In this document: one piece after another, positions 7,631-13,432 of the stretch
Position numbering within the stretch: the stretch's first letter is position 1
How the letters are laid out: each line of letters starts with the position of its first letter
NCBI GenBank assembly: GCA_023399035.1
Contig: JAEWQX010000074.1
Coordinates: 1 to 13,432, forward strand
Reading direction: 5' to 3'
Source of the DNA: Bacillota bacterium
GTDB taxonomy: Bacteria; Bacillota; Clostridia; Clostridiales; Clostridiaceae
DNA length: 13,432 nucleotides
Position numbers and translations under genes: made by a program
The notes under the pieces: generated by a model
Seen by the model: the letters and a program-made list of their open reading frames with translations, nothing else
Told to the model about the DNA's origin: nothing
Databases searched by the model: none

Positions 7631-8263
7631 TTAATATGCAGTTTTTATACTTCTCATAGTACATGATAATATAAAATTAATCACAAAATAGCTTGCCGCA
7701 AGTGTTCCAAACAATAAGAATACCTGAGTAGAAGTAGCAAAGCTTCCCATTAAAATCATGCCCTTTCCTGTAAACTCCTCTATTCCAACTGCCCATAAAT
7801 ATGATGTATCCTTTATTACAGTTGAACTCTGTGACAAAATTGTAGGTATACAGTTTTTTAAGCTCTGTGGAAGTACTATATATCTCAAGGTCTGTATCTT
7901 TGAAAATCCCTGTGAATATGCTGCTTCATACTGTCCCTTATTTACTGAATTCATTCCGCCTCTCACTATTTCTGCAACTGCTGCTGTAGTAAAAAGCGTA
8001 AATGAAAGAATTCCTGAATACATAGGCTTTATTGGTACAAGAAATCTTATTGCAAGTATCCATAGCAGTGACGGTGTATTCCTGAATGTTTCAATATATA
8101 CTGCCGCTATTCTCCCAAATAACCCCTTTGAGTAATTTCTTAAAACAGCAAGGATTGTACCAAAAATCATGCTTAAAAAAATTGAAATAACTGCAATGGT
8201 AAGAGTCAGCTTAAGACCTTGAAAAAGAAATAAAATATTTGCTTTTGTAAAAACCATATTCAT
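7631..8263 (-). CDS. Polar amino acid ABC transporter permease (second subunit)
   Basis: A 210-residue inner-membrane permease of the HisM/GlnP family, forming the translocation channel with the preceding permease. Hydrophobic segments lie near residues 18-42, 63-80, 84-100 and 180-202. The cytoplasmic EAA loop that docks with the ATPase is at 110-133 (QYEAAYSQGFSKIQTLRYIVLPQ with its conserved Gly). The open frame extends back to 8311, but the ATG at 8263 is preceded by a near-perfect GGGAGGT seven bases upstream, one base after the stop of the upstream permease gene, and gives the normal family length. The ribosome binding site therefore lies within the last codons of the upstream gene, suggesting translational coupling. 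Confidence 0.92.
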   Translation of the reverse strand: MNMVFTKANILFLFQGLKLTLTIAVISIFLSMIFGTILAVLRNYSKGLFGRIAAVYIETFRNTPSLLWILAIRFLVPIKPMYSGILSFTLFTTAAVAEIVRGGMNSVNKGQYEAAYSQGFSKIQTLRYIVLPQSLKNCIPTILSQSSTVIKDTSYLWAVGIEEFTGKGMILMGSFATSTQVFLLFGTLAASYFVINFILSCTMRSIKTAY

Positions 8264-8264
8264 A

Positions 8265-8993
8265 TTAAATACCTCCCTCAAGACCTGCAAGTCCAGGTTT
8301 TTCTTCTTCAATCAATTCAGGTTTCTTTACTTTCTTTTCTTTAAGTTCAAGCTTTCTTGCAAGAACAGAAAGTGGATAGCATAGTATAAAATACAACATG
8401 CCAGTAACTACATAAGCTGGACCATAGAACATATTCTGGCTTGACCATGAATCTGCATTGTGCATAAGGTCTCCGCCTGCAATCATGGCTAAAACTGAAG
8501 TATTCTTTATTAAATTTACAAGCTGATTTGTTAATGGAGGTATTATTATCTTTACAGTCTGGGGAAGTATAATATATCTCATGGTTTCAACATGTGAAAA
8601 TCCTTGTGAGTATGCTGCTTCAAACTGTCCTTTAGAAATTGATGTAATTCCTGCCCTTACAACTTCAGATATATATGCCCCGTGATAGATACCTACTCCT
8701 AGAATACCTATAAGAAAGACAGGAAGCACAATCTTTATATATGGTAATCCATTGAATAAGAAAAATACCTGAATTACAAGAGGGGTATTTTGAATAATCT
8801 CAACATATGTCCTGCTTATTCCTCTTAAAACTTTAATTCTGCTCGTTGACATTACACCTAAAATTGTCCCAAGGACCAGAGCTAAAGCTAGTCCTAAGAG
8901 TCCAACCTCCAGTGTTACTATAAATCCTTCCAAGAATATGTGGTAGTCAGTAAATAATGCTTCCCATTTGAACCATGCAAAGGGTCCCTTCAT
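8265..8993 (-). CDS. Polar amino acid ABC transporter permease (first subunit)
   Basis: A 242-residue membrane permease of the same family as its downstream partner. Hydrophobic segments lie near 20-46, 70-103 and 190-212; the EAA loop is at 122-145 (QFEAAYSQGFSHVETMRYIILPQ), almost the same as that of the second permease, so the pair probably arose by duplication. A charged Lys/Glu-rich tail (about 213-242) extends past the last membrane segment and is longer than usual. The start codon overlaps the stop of the binding-protein gene as TAATG, a classic coupling arrangement. Together the two permeases form a heterodimeric channel. Confidence 0.93.
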   Translation of the reverse strand: MKGPFAWFKWEALFTDYHIFLEGFIVTLEVGLLGLALALVLGTILGVMSTSRIKVLRGISRTYVEIIQNTPLVIQVFFLFNGLPYIKIVLPVFLIGILGVGIYHGAYISEVVRAGITSISKGQFEAAYSQGFSHVETMRYIILPQTVKIIIPPLTNQLVNLIKNTSVLAMIAGGDLMHNADSWSSQNMFYGPAYVVTGMLYFILCYPLSVLARKLELKEKKVKKPELIEEEKPGLAGLEGGI

Positions 8994-9823
8994 TATTTAA
9001 TTCCCCACTTCTCAATTAATTTATCTATTTCTCCTGAAGTCTTCATATCATTTACAACTTCATTTATTTCTTCTGCTAATGCTGTATTGTCTAATTTGCT
9101 TGCTATACCATATTCTTGAGGATTATATCTGTCATCTAAAATAACAGAACTGTCATCAACATAACCATTTAATATTGATGCATCAACTGCAAAACAGTCA
9201 ACTCTCTTAGAATCAAGTGCTGCCTTTATTTCAGGATAGCTTGAAAATTCAGAGAAGTTTAAAGCTATTCCCTGGTTTGCAGCTTCTTCTTCAAGTGCTT
9301 TTCTTGTAGTAGAACTTTGAGCTACCCCTATAGTCTTTCCATCTAAGTCCTTAAGATTTGAATATCCTGCATCCTTCTTAACCAATAAGCCCACACCATC
9401 AGTTAAATATGGATCTGAGAAATTATAGCTCTTCTTTCTTTCCTCAGTTATTGTAAATGTTGCTGCAACCATATCAATTTCACCATTATCAAGAAGAGGT
9501 CCTCTTGTTTTTGCAGTTACTCCCTGGAGTTCGATTTTATTTTCATCACCTAAAATCTTCTTTGCAACCTGCTTAGAAAGATCTACTTCAAAACCTTCTA
9601 TTTCACCAGTATCAGGATTTTTATATCCATATTTAGGTACATCTACCTTGACACCAACTTTTAAAACACCATTATCCTTTATTTTTTGTATATCGGATCC
9701 ATCTGATGATGCAGTTGATGTATCTGCACTTCCTGAAGCTGTTGAAGTTTCTGCTCCTCCACATCCAGTCATCAGCATACATGCTCCTAATCCTAAAGCA
9801 ATTATTAATTTTCTTAATTTCAT
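8993..9823 (-). CDS. Amino acid ABC transporter substrate-binding lipoprotein (PEB1-like, probable Asp/Glu)
   Basis: A 276-residue lipoprotein that captures a polar amino acid outside the membrane and delivers it to the permeases. The signal peptide (1-20) ends in the lipobox LMTG-C21, followed by a Ser/Thr/Ala-rich tether (about 22-45) and a family-3 periplasmic-binding fold (about 48-275). The stretches TGEIEGFEVDLSKQ, TAKTRGPLLDNGEID, TFTITEERKKSYNFSDPY and KAALDSKRVD closely recall Campylobacter PEB1, an aspartate/glutamate-binding protein. Substrate assignment by resemblance is inference; glutamine remains possible. AAGGGGGAG sits six bases before the ATG. It follows the ATPase gene by 56 nt with no hairpin between, and overlaps the first permease gene by one base. 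Confidence 0.93.
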   Translation of the reverse strand: MKLRKLIIALGLGACMLMTGCGGAETSTASGSADTSTASSDGSDIQKIKDNGVLKVGVKVDVPKYGYKNPDTGEIEGFEVDLSKQVAKKILGDENKIELQGVTAKTRGPLLDNGEIDMVAATFTITEERKKSYNFSDPYLTDGVGLLVKKDAGYSNLKDLDGKTIGVAQSSTTRKALEEEAANQGIALNFSEFSSYPEIKAALDSKRVDCFAVDASILNGYVDDSSVILDDRYNPQEYGIASKLDNTALAEEINEVVNDMKTSGEIDKLIEKWGIK

Positions 9824-9879
9824 GACTATCTCCCCCTTAAATTTATCCTTTTAACTTATTTATTATCCTTAAATCTTAA

Positions 9880-10602
9880 CTATCTTATTATCTTATTTAA
9901 AAAGCTTTTTGCCCTTTCAGTTTTAGGACAATTAAAAAATTCTTTTGGCCTGCCCTCTTCAATTATCTGACCATTTTCCATAAATATAATCCTGTCAGCA
10001 ACCTGTTTTGCAAACCCCATTTCATGAGTTACAACAACCATTGTAATGTTTTCCTTTGATAAGCCTACAAGTACATCAAGTACTTCCTGAATCATTTCTG
10101 GATCAAGGGCTGATGTAGGTTCATCAAAGAGCATTATCTTTGGATGCATGTTAAGAGCCCTTGCTATGGCAACCCTCTGCTGCTGACCCCCTGAAAGCTG
10201 AGTTGGATATGCATTTGCCTTATCCTTTAATCCAACCTTTTCAAGATATTTCAATCCACTTTTCTCAGCATCTTTTCTGCTTACATGTTGAAGCTTGACT
10301 GGCGCAAGAGTTAAGTTATCCAAGACTGTCATATGAGGATATAAATTAAACTGCTGAAATACCATAGCTGTTGACTGTCTTACCTTATTTAACGTTCTTT
10401 TATCTTTGAGATTATATCCATCAATAACAACACTTCCTGAAGTAGGCTCCTCAAGGTAATTCATACATCTTATCAAAGTTGATTTTCCTGAACCGCTAGG
10501 CCCTATGACAACAACTTTTTCTCCTTCCCTTACTTCAAGATTGATATCTTTAAGTACATGAAGATCTCCAAAATTCTTATGGATCTTATTCATCAATATC
10601 AT
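9880..10602 (-). CDS. Polar amino acid ABC transporter ATP-binding protein (GlnQ type)
   Basis: A 240-residue cytoplasmic ATPase that drives amino acid uptake as a dimer under the two permeases. All motifs are intact: Walker A GPSGSGKST (34-42), Q-loop Q83, signature LSGGQ (136-140), Walker B IMLFDE (156-161) and switch His193. The length is typical for the HisP/GlnQ/PAAT family. The ATG at 10602 is preceded by a purine-rich GGGGGGAAGGA; a second in-frame ATG three codons on is possible but worse placed. It is the first gene of the operon (ATPase, binding protein, permease, permease, Cys-rich protein), behind a structured leader of about 260 nt. The symbol denotes the family; the substrate is not fixed. 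Confidence 0.95.
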   Translation of the reverse strand: MILMNKIHKNFGDLHVLKDINLEVREGEKVVVIGPSGSGKSTLIRCMNYLEEPTSGSVVIDGYNLKDKRTLNKVRQSTAMVFQQFNLYPHMTVLDNLTLAPVKLQHVSRKDAEKSGLKYLEKVGLKDKANAYPTQLSGGQQQRVAIARALNMHPKIMLFDEPTSALDPEMIQEVLDVLVGLSKENITMVVVTHEMGFAKQVADRIIFMENGQIIEEGRPKEFFNCPKTERAKSFLNKIIR

Positions 10603-10641
10603 TTGTTCCTTCCCCCCTTATATAAATCTTTCATATGACAA

Positions 10642-10678
10642 AAGGAGCTATCTCATGAAATTCATAAAACAGCTCCTT
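10642..10678 (-). terminator. Terminator-like hairpin close to the ATPase ribosome binding site
   Basis: Minus-strand AAGGAGCT (10671-10678) pairs with AGCTCCTT (10642-10649), and the inner bases extend the stem to about 18 pairs, three of them G-U pairs that would be C-A mismatches in a plus-strand RNA. A short U-rich run (CUUUUGU) follows, so it may act as a weak terminator or a translation-affecting structure about 25 nt before the ribosome binding site. Confidence 0.5.
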
Positions 10679-10771
10679 CGCCAATATACTATTCTTTTAT
10701 GCAACTAATTAATACCACTCCAACATATGCCGGATACACTCTGCAAAAACTGCAGCCTTAAATATATTTTC

Positions 10772-10805
10772 ATATAAATACTGCTATCCTTAGCACTATT
10801 TATAT
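10772..10805 (-). repeat. Near-perfect hairpin in the transporter leader
   Basis: Arms ATATAAATA-G-TGCTA (minus strand, 10805 down) and TAGCA-G-TATTTATAT pair over 14 bp with a single G-G mismatch and a 4-nt loop AGGA. Its 5' arm overlaps the U-tract of the terminator just upstream, so it follows directly in the nascent RNA. Confidence 0.7.
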
Positions 10806-10846
10806 AAAAAGAAAAGCCATCCTTTAGTAAAACTAAAGAATAGCTT
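10804..10846 (-). terminator. Strong intrinsic terminator just after the transporter promoter
   Basis: Arms 10833-10846 and 10814-10827 give a 14-bp stem with a 5-nt loop, followed on the minus strand by TTCTTTTTATA. Two of the pairs are G-U in the minus-strand RNA but would be C-A mismatches in a plus-strand RNA, which fixes the orientation. The stem begins only about 15 nt after the predicted transcription start, so transcripts would stop at roughly 55-60 nt unless read through. It may also stop transcripts coming from map. Confidence 0.75.
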
Positions 10847-10868
10847 CATTGCTAATCACTATATAATT

Positions 10869-10897
10869 ATAATACTTAAAATATATATTTTTGTCAA
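10869..10897 (-). promoter_or_regulatory. Sigma-A promoter of the amino acid transporter operon
   Basis: Minus-strand TTGACA (10892-10897, perfect), a 17-nt spacer and TATTAT (10869-10874, 5/6); transcription would start near 10861. A 7-bp inverted repeat, AATACTT at 10871-10877 and AAGTATT at 10896-10902, straddles both boxes and could be an operator. Confidence 0.8.
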
Positions 10898-10940
10898 GTA
10901 TTTTTTCAATTTACTTACTCTTTTGTAAAATACAAGCGAA

Positions 10941-10955
10941 ATAATTTCAAATTAT
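10941..10955. promoter_or_regulatory. 15-bp palindrome upstream of the transporter promoter
   Basis: ATAATTT-C-AAATTAT is a perfect 7-bp inverted repeat around one base, 43 bp upstream of the -35 box. It is operator-like, but pure A/T palindromes are expected by chance in this composition. Confidence 0.3.
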
Positions 10956-11027
10956 ATCTTTAAAATCTGCCATATATGTTACTAGCATAAATCGATAATA
11001 AACTGATATAGCATTCTTATTAAAATA

Positions 11028-11897
11028 TTAGTAAGCTAATATTTCAACTCCATCTTCTGTAATCAGTATTGTGTGCTCCCATTGTGCTGATAACTTTCCA
11101 TCATCAGTGTAAATAGTCCATCCGTTATCTGCATCTTCGTATACTTCATAAGTACCTTCGTTAACCATTGGCTCAACAGTCAATACCATTCCAGGTACAA
11201 GCAGCATTCCAGTACCTGCTTTACCTACATGAGGTACAAAAGGATCTTCGTGGAACTCATTTCCTACTCCGTGTCCTCCTAAAAGTCTTACTATTGAATA
11301 GCCATTCTTATGAGCATGCTCACCGCAGGCTGCTCCTATATCACCTAAGTATCCCCATGGTTTTATTGCTTCTATACCTTTGATCATGCATTCTCTTGCA
11401 ACCTTAACAAGTCTTTCTGCTTCAGGGCTTACTTCACCAATCATAAACATTCTCGATGCATCAGAGTAGTATCCATCAAGTATTGTAGATACGTCTACAT
11501 TTACGATGTCTCCATCTTTTAATATTATATTTTCATCTGGAATACCGTGGCATACTTCATCATTTATTGATGTACATACACTCTTAGGGAATCCACAGAA
11601 ATTTAATGGAGCTGGAACAGCACCTTGTGATACTGTGTAATCATAAACTAGCTTATCTATTTCAGCAGTGCTCATTCCTGCTTTTATTTTACTTGCAACA
11701 AGGTCTAGAACTGCATTATTTACAGCTGCACTCTTTTTTATACCTTCAATATCTTCTGCAGATTTTATTATTTTTCTATCTGGTACTAAATCACCTTTTA
11801 TTCTATGCGATTCTAATCTTTCATCAAACTCCAAGTGACATTTCTTATACTTTTTGCCACTTCCACACCAGCATTTTGCATTTCTATCAAATGACAT
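11028..11897 (-). CDS. Type I methionine aminopeptidase with N-terminal SEC-C zinc motif
   Basis: A 289-residue enzyme that removes the initiator Met from nascent proteins. The N-terminus carries a SEC-C motif (C9, C11, C20, H21 in CWCGSGKKYKKCH), as in the longer MetAP-I forms of Firmicutes and thought to help ribosome association. The catalytic pita-bread domain (about 42-289) shows the five metal ligands D135, D146, H209, E242 and E274, plus the substrate His117 in CHGIP. It is about 40 residues longer than E. coli Map, accounted for by the zinc extension. The ATG is preceded by AGAGGTG eight bases upstream. It stands apart from ribosomal protein genes, so the genome may hold a second, shorter map elsewhere (inference). 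Confidence 0.96.
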   Translation of the reverse strand: MSFDRNAKCWCGSGKKYKKCHLEFDERLESHRIKGDLVPDRKIIKSAEDIEGIKKSAAVNNAVLDLVASKIKAGMSTAEIDKLVYDYTVSQGAVPAPLNFCGFPKSVCTSINDEVCHGIPDENIILKDGDIVNVDVSTILDGYYSDASRMFMIGEVSPEAERLVKVARECMIKGIEAIKPWGYLGDIGAACGEHAHKNGYSIVRLLGGHGVGNEFHEDPFVPHVGKAGTGMLLVPGMVLTVEPMVNEGTYEVYEDADNGWTIYTDDGKLSAQWEHTILITEDGVEILAY

Positions 11898-11964
11898 TAA
11901 CTTTGCACCTCTTTATTCTATTCCACAAAATTTTACTTCTTAAGAATTATTCATCTATATAATA

Positions 11965-11993
11965 ATAATATTTATGAAGAAAAAATTTGTTAA
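11965..11993 (-). promoter_or_regulatory. Candidate proximal map promoter
   Basis: Minus-strand TTAACA (11988-11993), a 17-nt spacer and TATTAT (11965-11970), each 5/6 to consensus. Transcription would start about 60 nt before the map start codon. Confidence 0.45.
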
Positions 11994-12080
11994 ACTTATA
12001 TTTTCTTTATTTAAATAAAAGCCTTTTAATGATATAAATCATAAAAACTCTTTATTCTAAATTTCTACTAATTCTTATAT

Positions 12081-12110
12081 ATTATAACGTATAATAGAAG
12101 ATATAATCAA
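12081..12110 (-). promoter_or_regulatory. Candidate distal map promoter
   Basis: Minus-strand TTGATT (12105-12110), an 18-nt spacer and a perfect TATAAT (12081-12086). It lies just 16 bases past the stop of the helicase gene and would give a leader of about 175 nt. No convincing terminator separates the helicase from map, so read-through is also possible. Confidence 0.5.
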
Positions 12111-12126
12111 ATTTTTCAATAATTTA

Positions 12127-13432
12127 TTATTTTCTTGCTCTTTCGCATTTTAGTTTTTTGCCCTTTATTGTAGCATTTTTTAGAGCTTCTAAAACTATTC
12201 TTCCTTTTCCATTTAATATATCTACATATGATACATTGTCTTGAACATCTATTATACCTATATCATCACCACTGACTCCGTCTATTCTAGAAACAGCGCC
12301 TACAATATCTCCTGCCCTTATCTTCTTTTTCTTTCCGCCATTAATATATATCTTTGTTATATCACTATTAATAACCTTTGCCTTTTCTTTCTTTTTCTTA
12401 GGCTTAGATTTAAGATGTGCTCTTCCAGATTCCATATTTTCACTTACAAAATCATTTGAATAGCGCTCTTTTACAGGAATTTCAAAGCCAATATATTCTT
12501 CAATGTTCTTAAGGTACCTGTCACCTTGTTTTGAGCAGATAGATACAGCCTTTCCTTTTGCTCCTGCTCTTCCGCTTCTTCCAATTCTATGTACATAAGC
12601 TTCTTTTTCAACTGGAAGCTCAAAATTGATTACATGAGTTATGTTTTTTATATCTATTCCCCTTGCTGCCACATCTGTAGCTGCAAGAATCCTGAAATCT
12701 CCTCTTCTGAAGCTCTCCATTGCAGCCAGTCTTTCTTTCTGAAGCATTCCTCCATGAATCTTTCCACAAGAATATCCCTTACATTTTAAAGCATTATAAA
12801 TATCATCTACACTTTCTTTTGTTCTTCCAAAAACAACAGCTGTTTCAGGCTTCTCACAAATTAAAATCTCATCTAATAATTTAAATCTGTCATTGTAGTC
12901 CACATAATATAAACCATGTTCAATATTATCATTTACCACCTTAGTCTTTTCTATAATAATATCTACAGGCCTATCCATATGCTTTTCACATAGATTTCTT
13001 ATTTCATCTGGAATTGTTGCTGAAAAGAGCATTGTCACTTTTTTCTTTGGAAGTCTTCTTATAATTCCCTCAACCTGGCCAATGAATCCCATATTAAGCA
13101 TTTCATCTGCTTCATCTATTACAAAATACTTGATTTTTTTCACATCAAGGCTTCCTCTGTCAATGTGGTCCAGTATTCTTCCTGGGGTTCCGCATACTAC
13201 ATGTGTCTTTTGTTTTAAAATTCTTGCCTGCTCGCTTATTGGCTGTTTTCCAAAAACAGCTGCTGCCTTGATTCTCTTAAATCTTCCAATGTTTATAAAA
13301 TCTTCACTCACCTGAAGTGCTAATTCTCTCGTCGGGCTTAAGACAAGCACCTGAGGACTGTTTTCATTCCAGTCTATCCTTTCGCATAATGGAATTGCAA
13401 AAGCTGCTGTCTTCCCGCTTCCTGTCTGTGAC
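12127..13432 (-). CDS. DEAD-box RNA helicase with DbpA-type RNA-binding domain (5' end outside window)
   Basis: An ATP-dependent RNA helicase for RNA unwinding, probably in ribosome assembly or RNA turnover. The frame stays open to the right edge of the window and the first visible residues are SQTGSGKTAAFAIP (motif I), so the Q-motif and true start lie outside. Visible motifs: PTRELA, GTPGR, DEAD, SAT (LFSATIPDE), then the C-terminal half with ATDVAARGID and HRIGRSGRAG. A Lys-rich linker leads to the last 75 or so residues (12130-12360), TKIYINGGKKKKIRAGDIVG onward with DIGIIDVQDNVSYVDI, a DbpA-type RNA-binding fold as in B. subtilis YxiN, which recognises 23S rRNA. No ATG lies near 13350: the GTG there is internal. 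Whether it shares DbpA's rRNA specificity is inference. Confidence 0.93.
   Translation of the reverse strand, partial: SQTGSGKTAAFAIPLCERIDWNENSPQVLVLSPTRELALQVSEDFINIGRFKRIKAAAVFGKQPISEQARILKQKTHVVCGTPGRILDHIDRGSLDVKKIKYFVIDEADEMLNMGFIGQVEGIIRRLPKKKVTMLFSATIPDEIRNLCEKHMDRPVDIIIEKTKVVNDNIEHGLYYVDYNDRFKLLDEILICEKPETAVVFGRTKESVDDIYNALKCKGYSCGKIHGGMLQKERLAAMESFRRGDFRILAATDVAARGIDIKNITHVINFELPVEKEAYVHRIGRSGRAGAKGKAVSICSKQGDRYLKNIEEYIGFEIPVKERYSNDFVSENMESGRAHLKSKPKKKKEKAKVINSDITKIYINGGKKKKIRAGDIVGAVSRIDGVSGDDIGIIDVQDNVSYVDILNGKGRIVLEALKNATIKGKKLKCERARK

Larger units (their letters stand above)
10603..11027 (-). other. Intergenic region with transporter promoter and structured leader
   Basis: This 425-bp gap holds, in minus-strand order, AT-rich sequence after map with a 15-bp palindrome (10941-10955), the operon promoter (10869-10897), then a leader of about 260 nt with three hairpins (10814-10846, 10772-10805, 10642-10678) and a smaller one around 10742-10756 (CTGCA/TGCAG). 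The GGGGGGAAGGA ribosome binding site closes it. I do not recognise a known riboswitch class. No clear terminator for map is visible between 11027 and the promoter. Confidence 0.7.

Noticed and set aside
8264..8311. Sixteen-residue N-terminal extension of the second permease
   Set aside because: It would overlap the upstream permease gene, while the ATG at 8263 has a near-consensus ribosome binding site and fits the family start.
10796..10849. 17-codon leader ORF (MKLFFSFTKGWLFFLYK) overlapping the promoter-proximal terminator
   Set aside because: The ATG is about 12 nt from the predicted transcript start with no ribosome binding site, and there is no run of a regulatory amino acid. It is probably chance.
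10603..10861. T-box riboswitch in the transporter leader
   Set aside because: Only a vague GAGTGGTA is present; the conserved GGUGGNACCGCG element is missing.
11606..11962. 118-codon plus-strand frame opposite map
   Set aside because: It is Leu/His-rich antisense shadow sequence of the methionine aminopeptidase gene, with no start signals.

Overview
The window is very AT-rich, uses strong AGGGGG/AGGAGG-type ribosome binding sites and carries Firmicutes-style proteins: a SEC-C methionine aminopeptidase, an HRDC/HTH RecQ and a DUF6485-like Cys-rich protein. It reads as chromosome of a Clostridium (sensu stricto) or close relative. Every convincing gene lies on the minus strand, so transcription runs from high to low coordinates. 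I see no transposase, integrase, phage gene, tRNA, rRNA or CRISPR array.

Right end (about 11.0-13.4 kb): a DEAD-box RNA helicase with a DbpA-type RNA-binding C-terminus, cut by the window edge, is followed by a type I methionine aminopeptidase with an N-terminal SEC-C zinc motif. Two candidate promoters precede the peptidase gene.

Middle (about 7.3-10.9 kb): a tightly packed polar amino acid ABC transporter operon encodes an ATPase, a PEB1-like lipoprotein and two permeases, with ribosome binding sites inside preceding genes and a TAATG overlap. It has a textbook sigma-A promoter and a leader of about 260 nt containing three strong hairpins, one being a canonical terminator just after the promoter. 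Downstream, and probably co-transcribed, is a small Cys-rich DUF6485-like gene whose frame is broken by what looks like one missing A in a poly-A run. A 16-bp terminator hairpin closes the unit.

Left half (0.5-7.3 kb): recQ (two HRDC domains plus a C-terminal HTH domain), a J-like/TPR protein lacking the HPD tripeptide, and a large SWIM-SNF2 helicase follow one another, each with its own candidate promoter. The longest reading frame of the J-like gene starts inside its promoter; the true start is most likely a TTG 114 nt downstream. The leftmost 560 bp are AT-rich and non-coding apart from short repeats.

Most of this is ordinary housekeeping and accessory chromosome. I do not see an obvious new defence or biosynthetic system. 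The points most worth following are the structured transporter leader, the broken Cys-rich gene and the HPD-less J-like protein.
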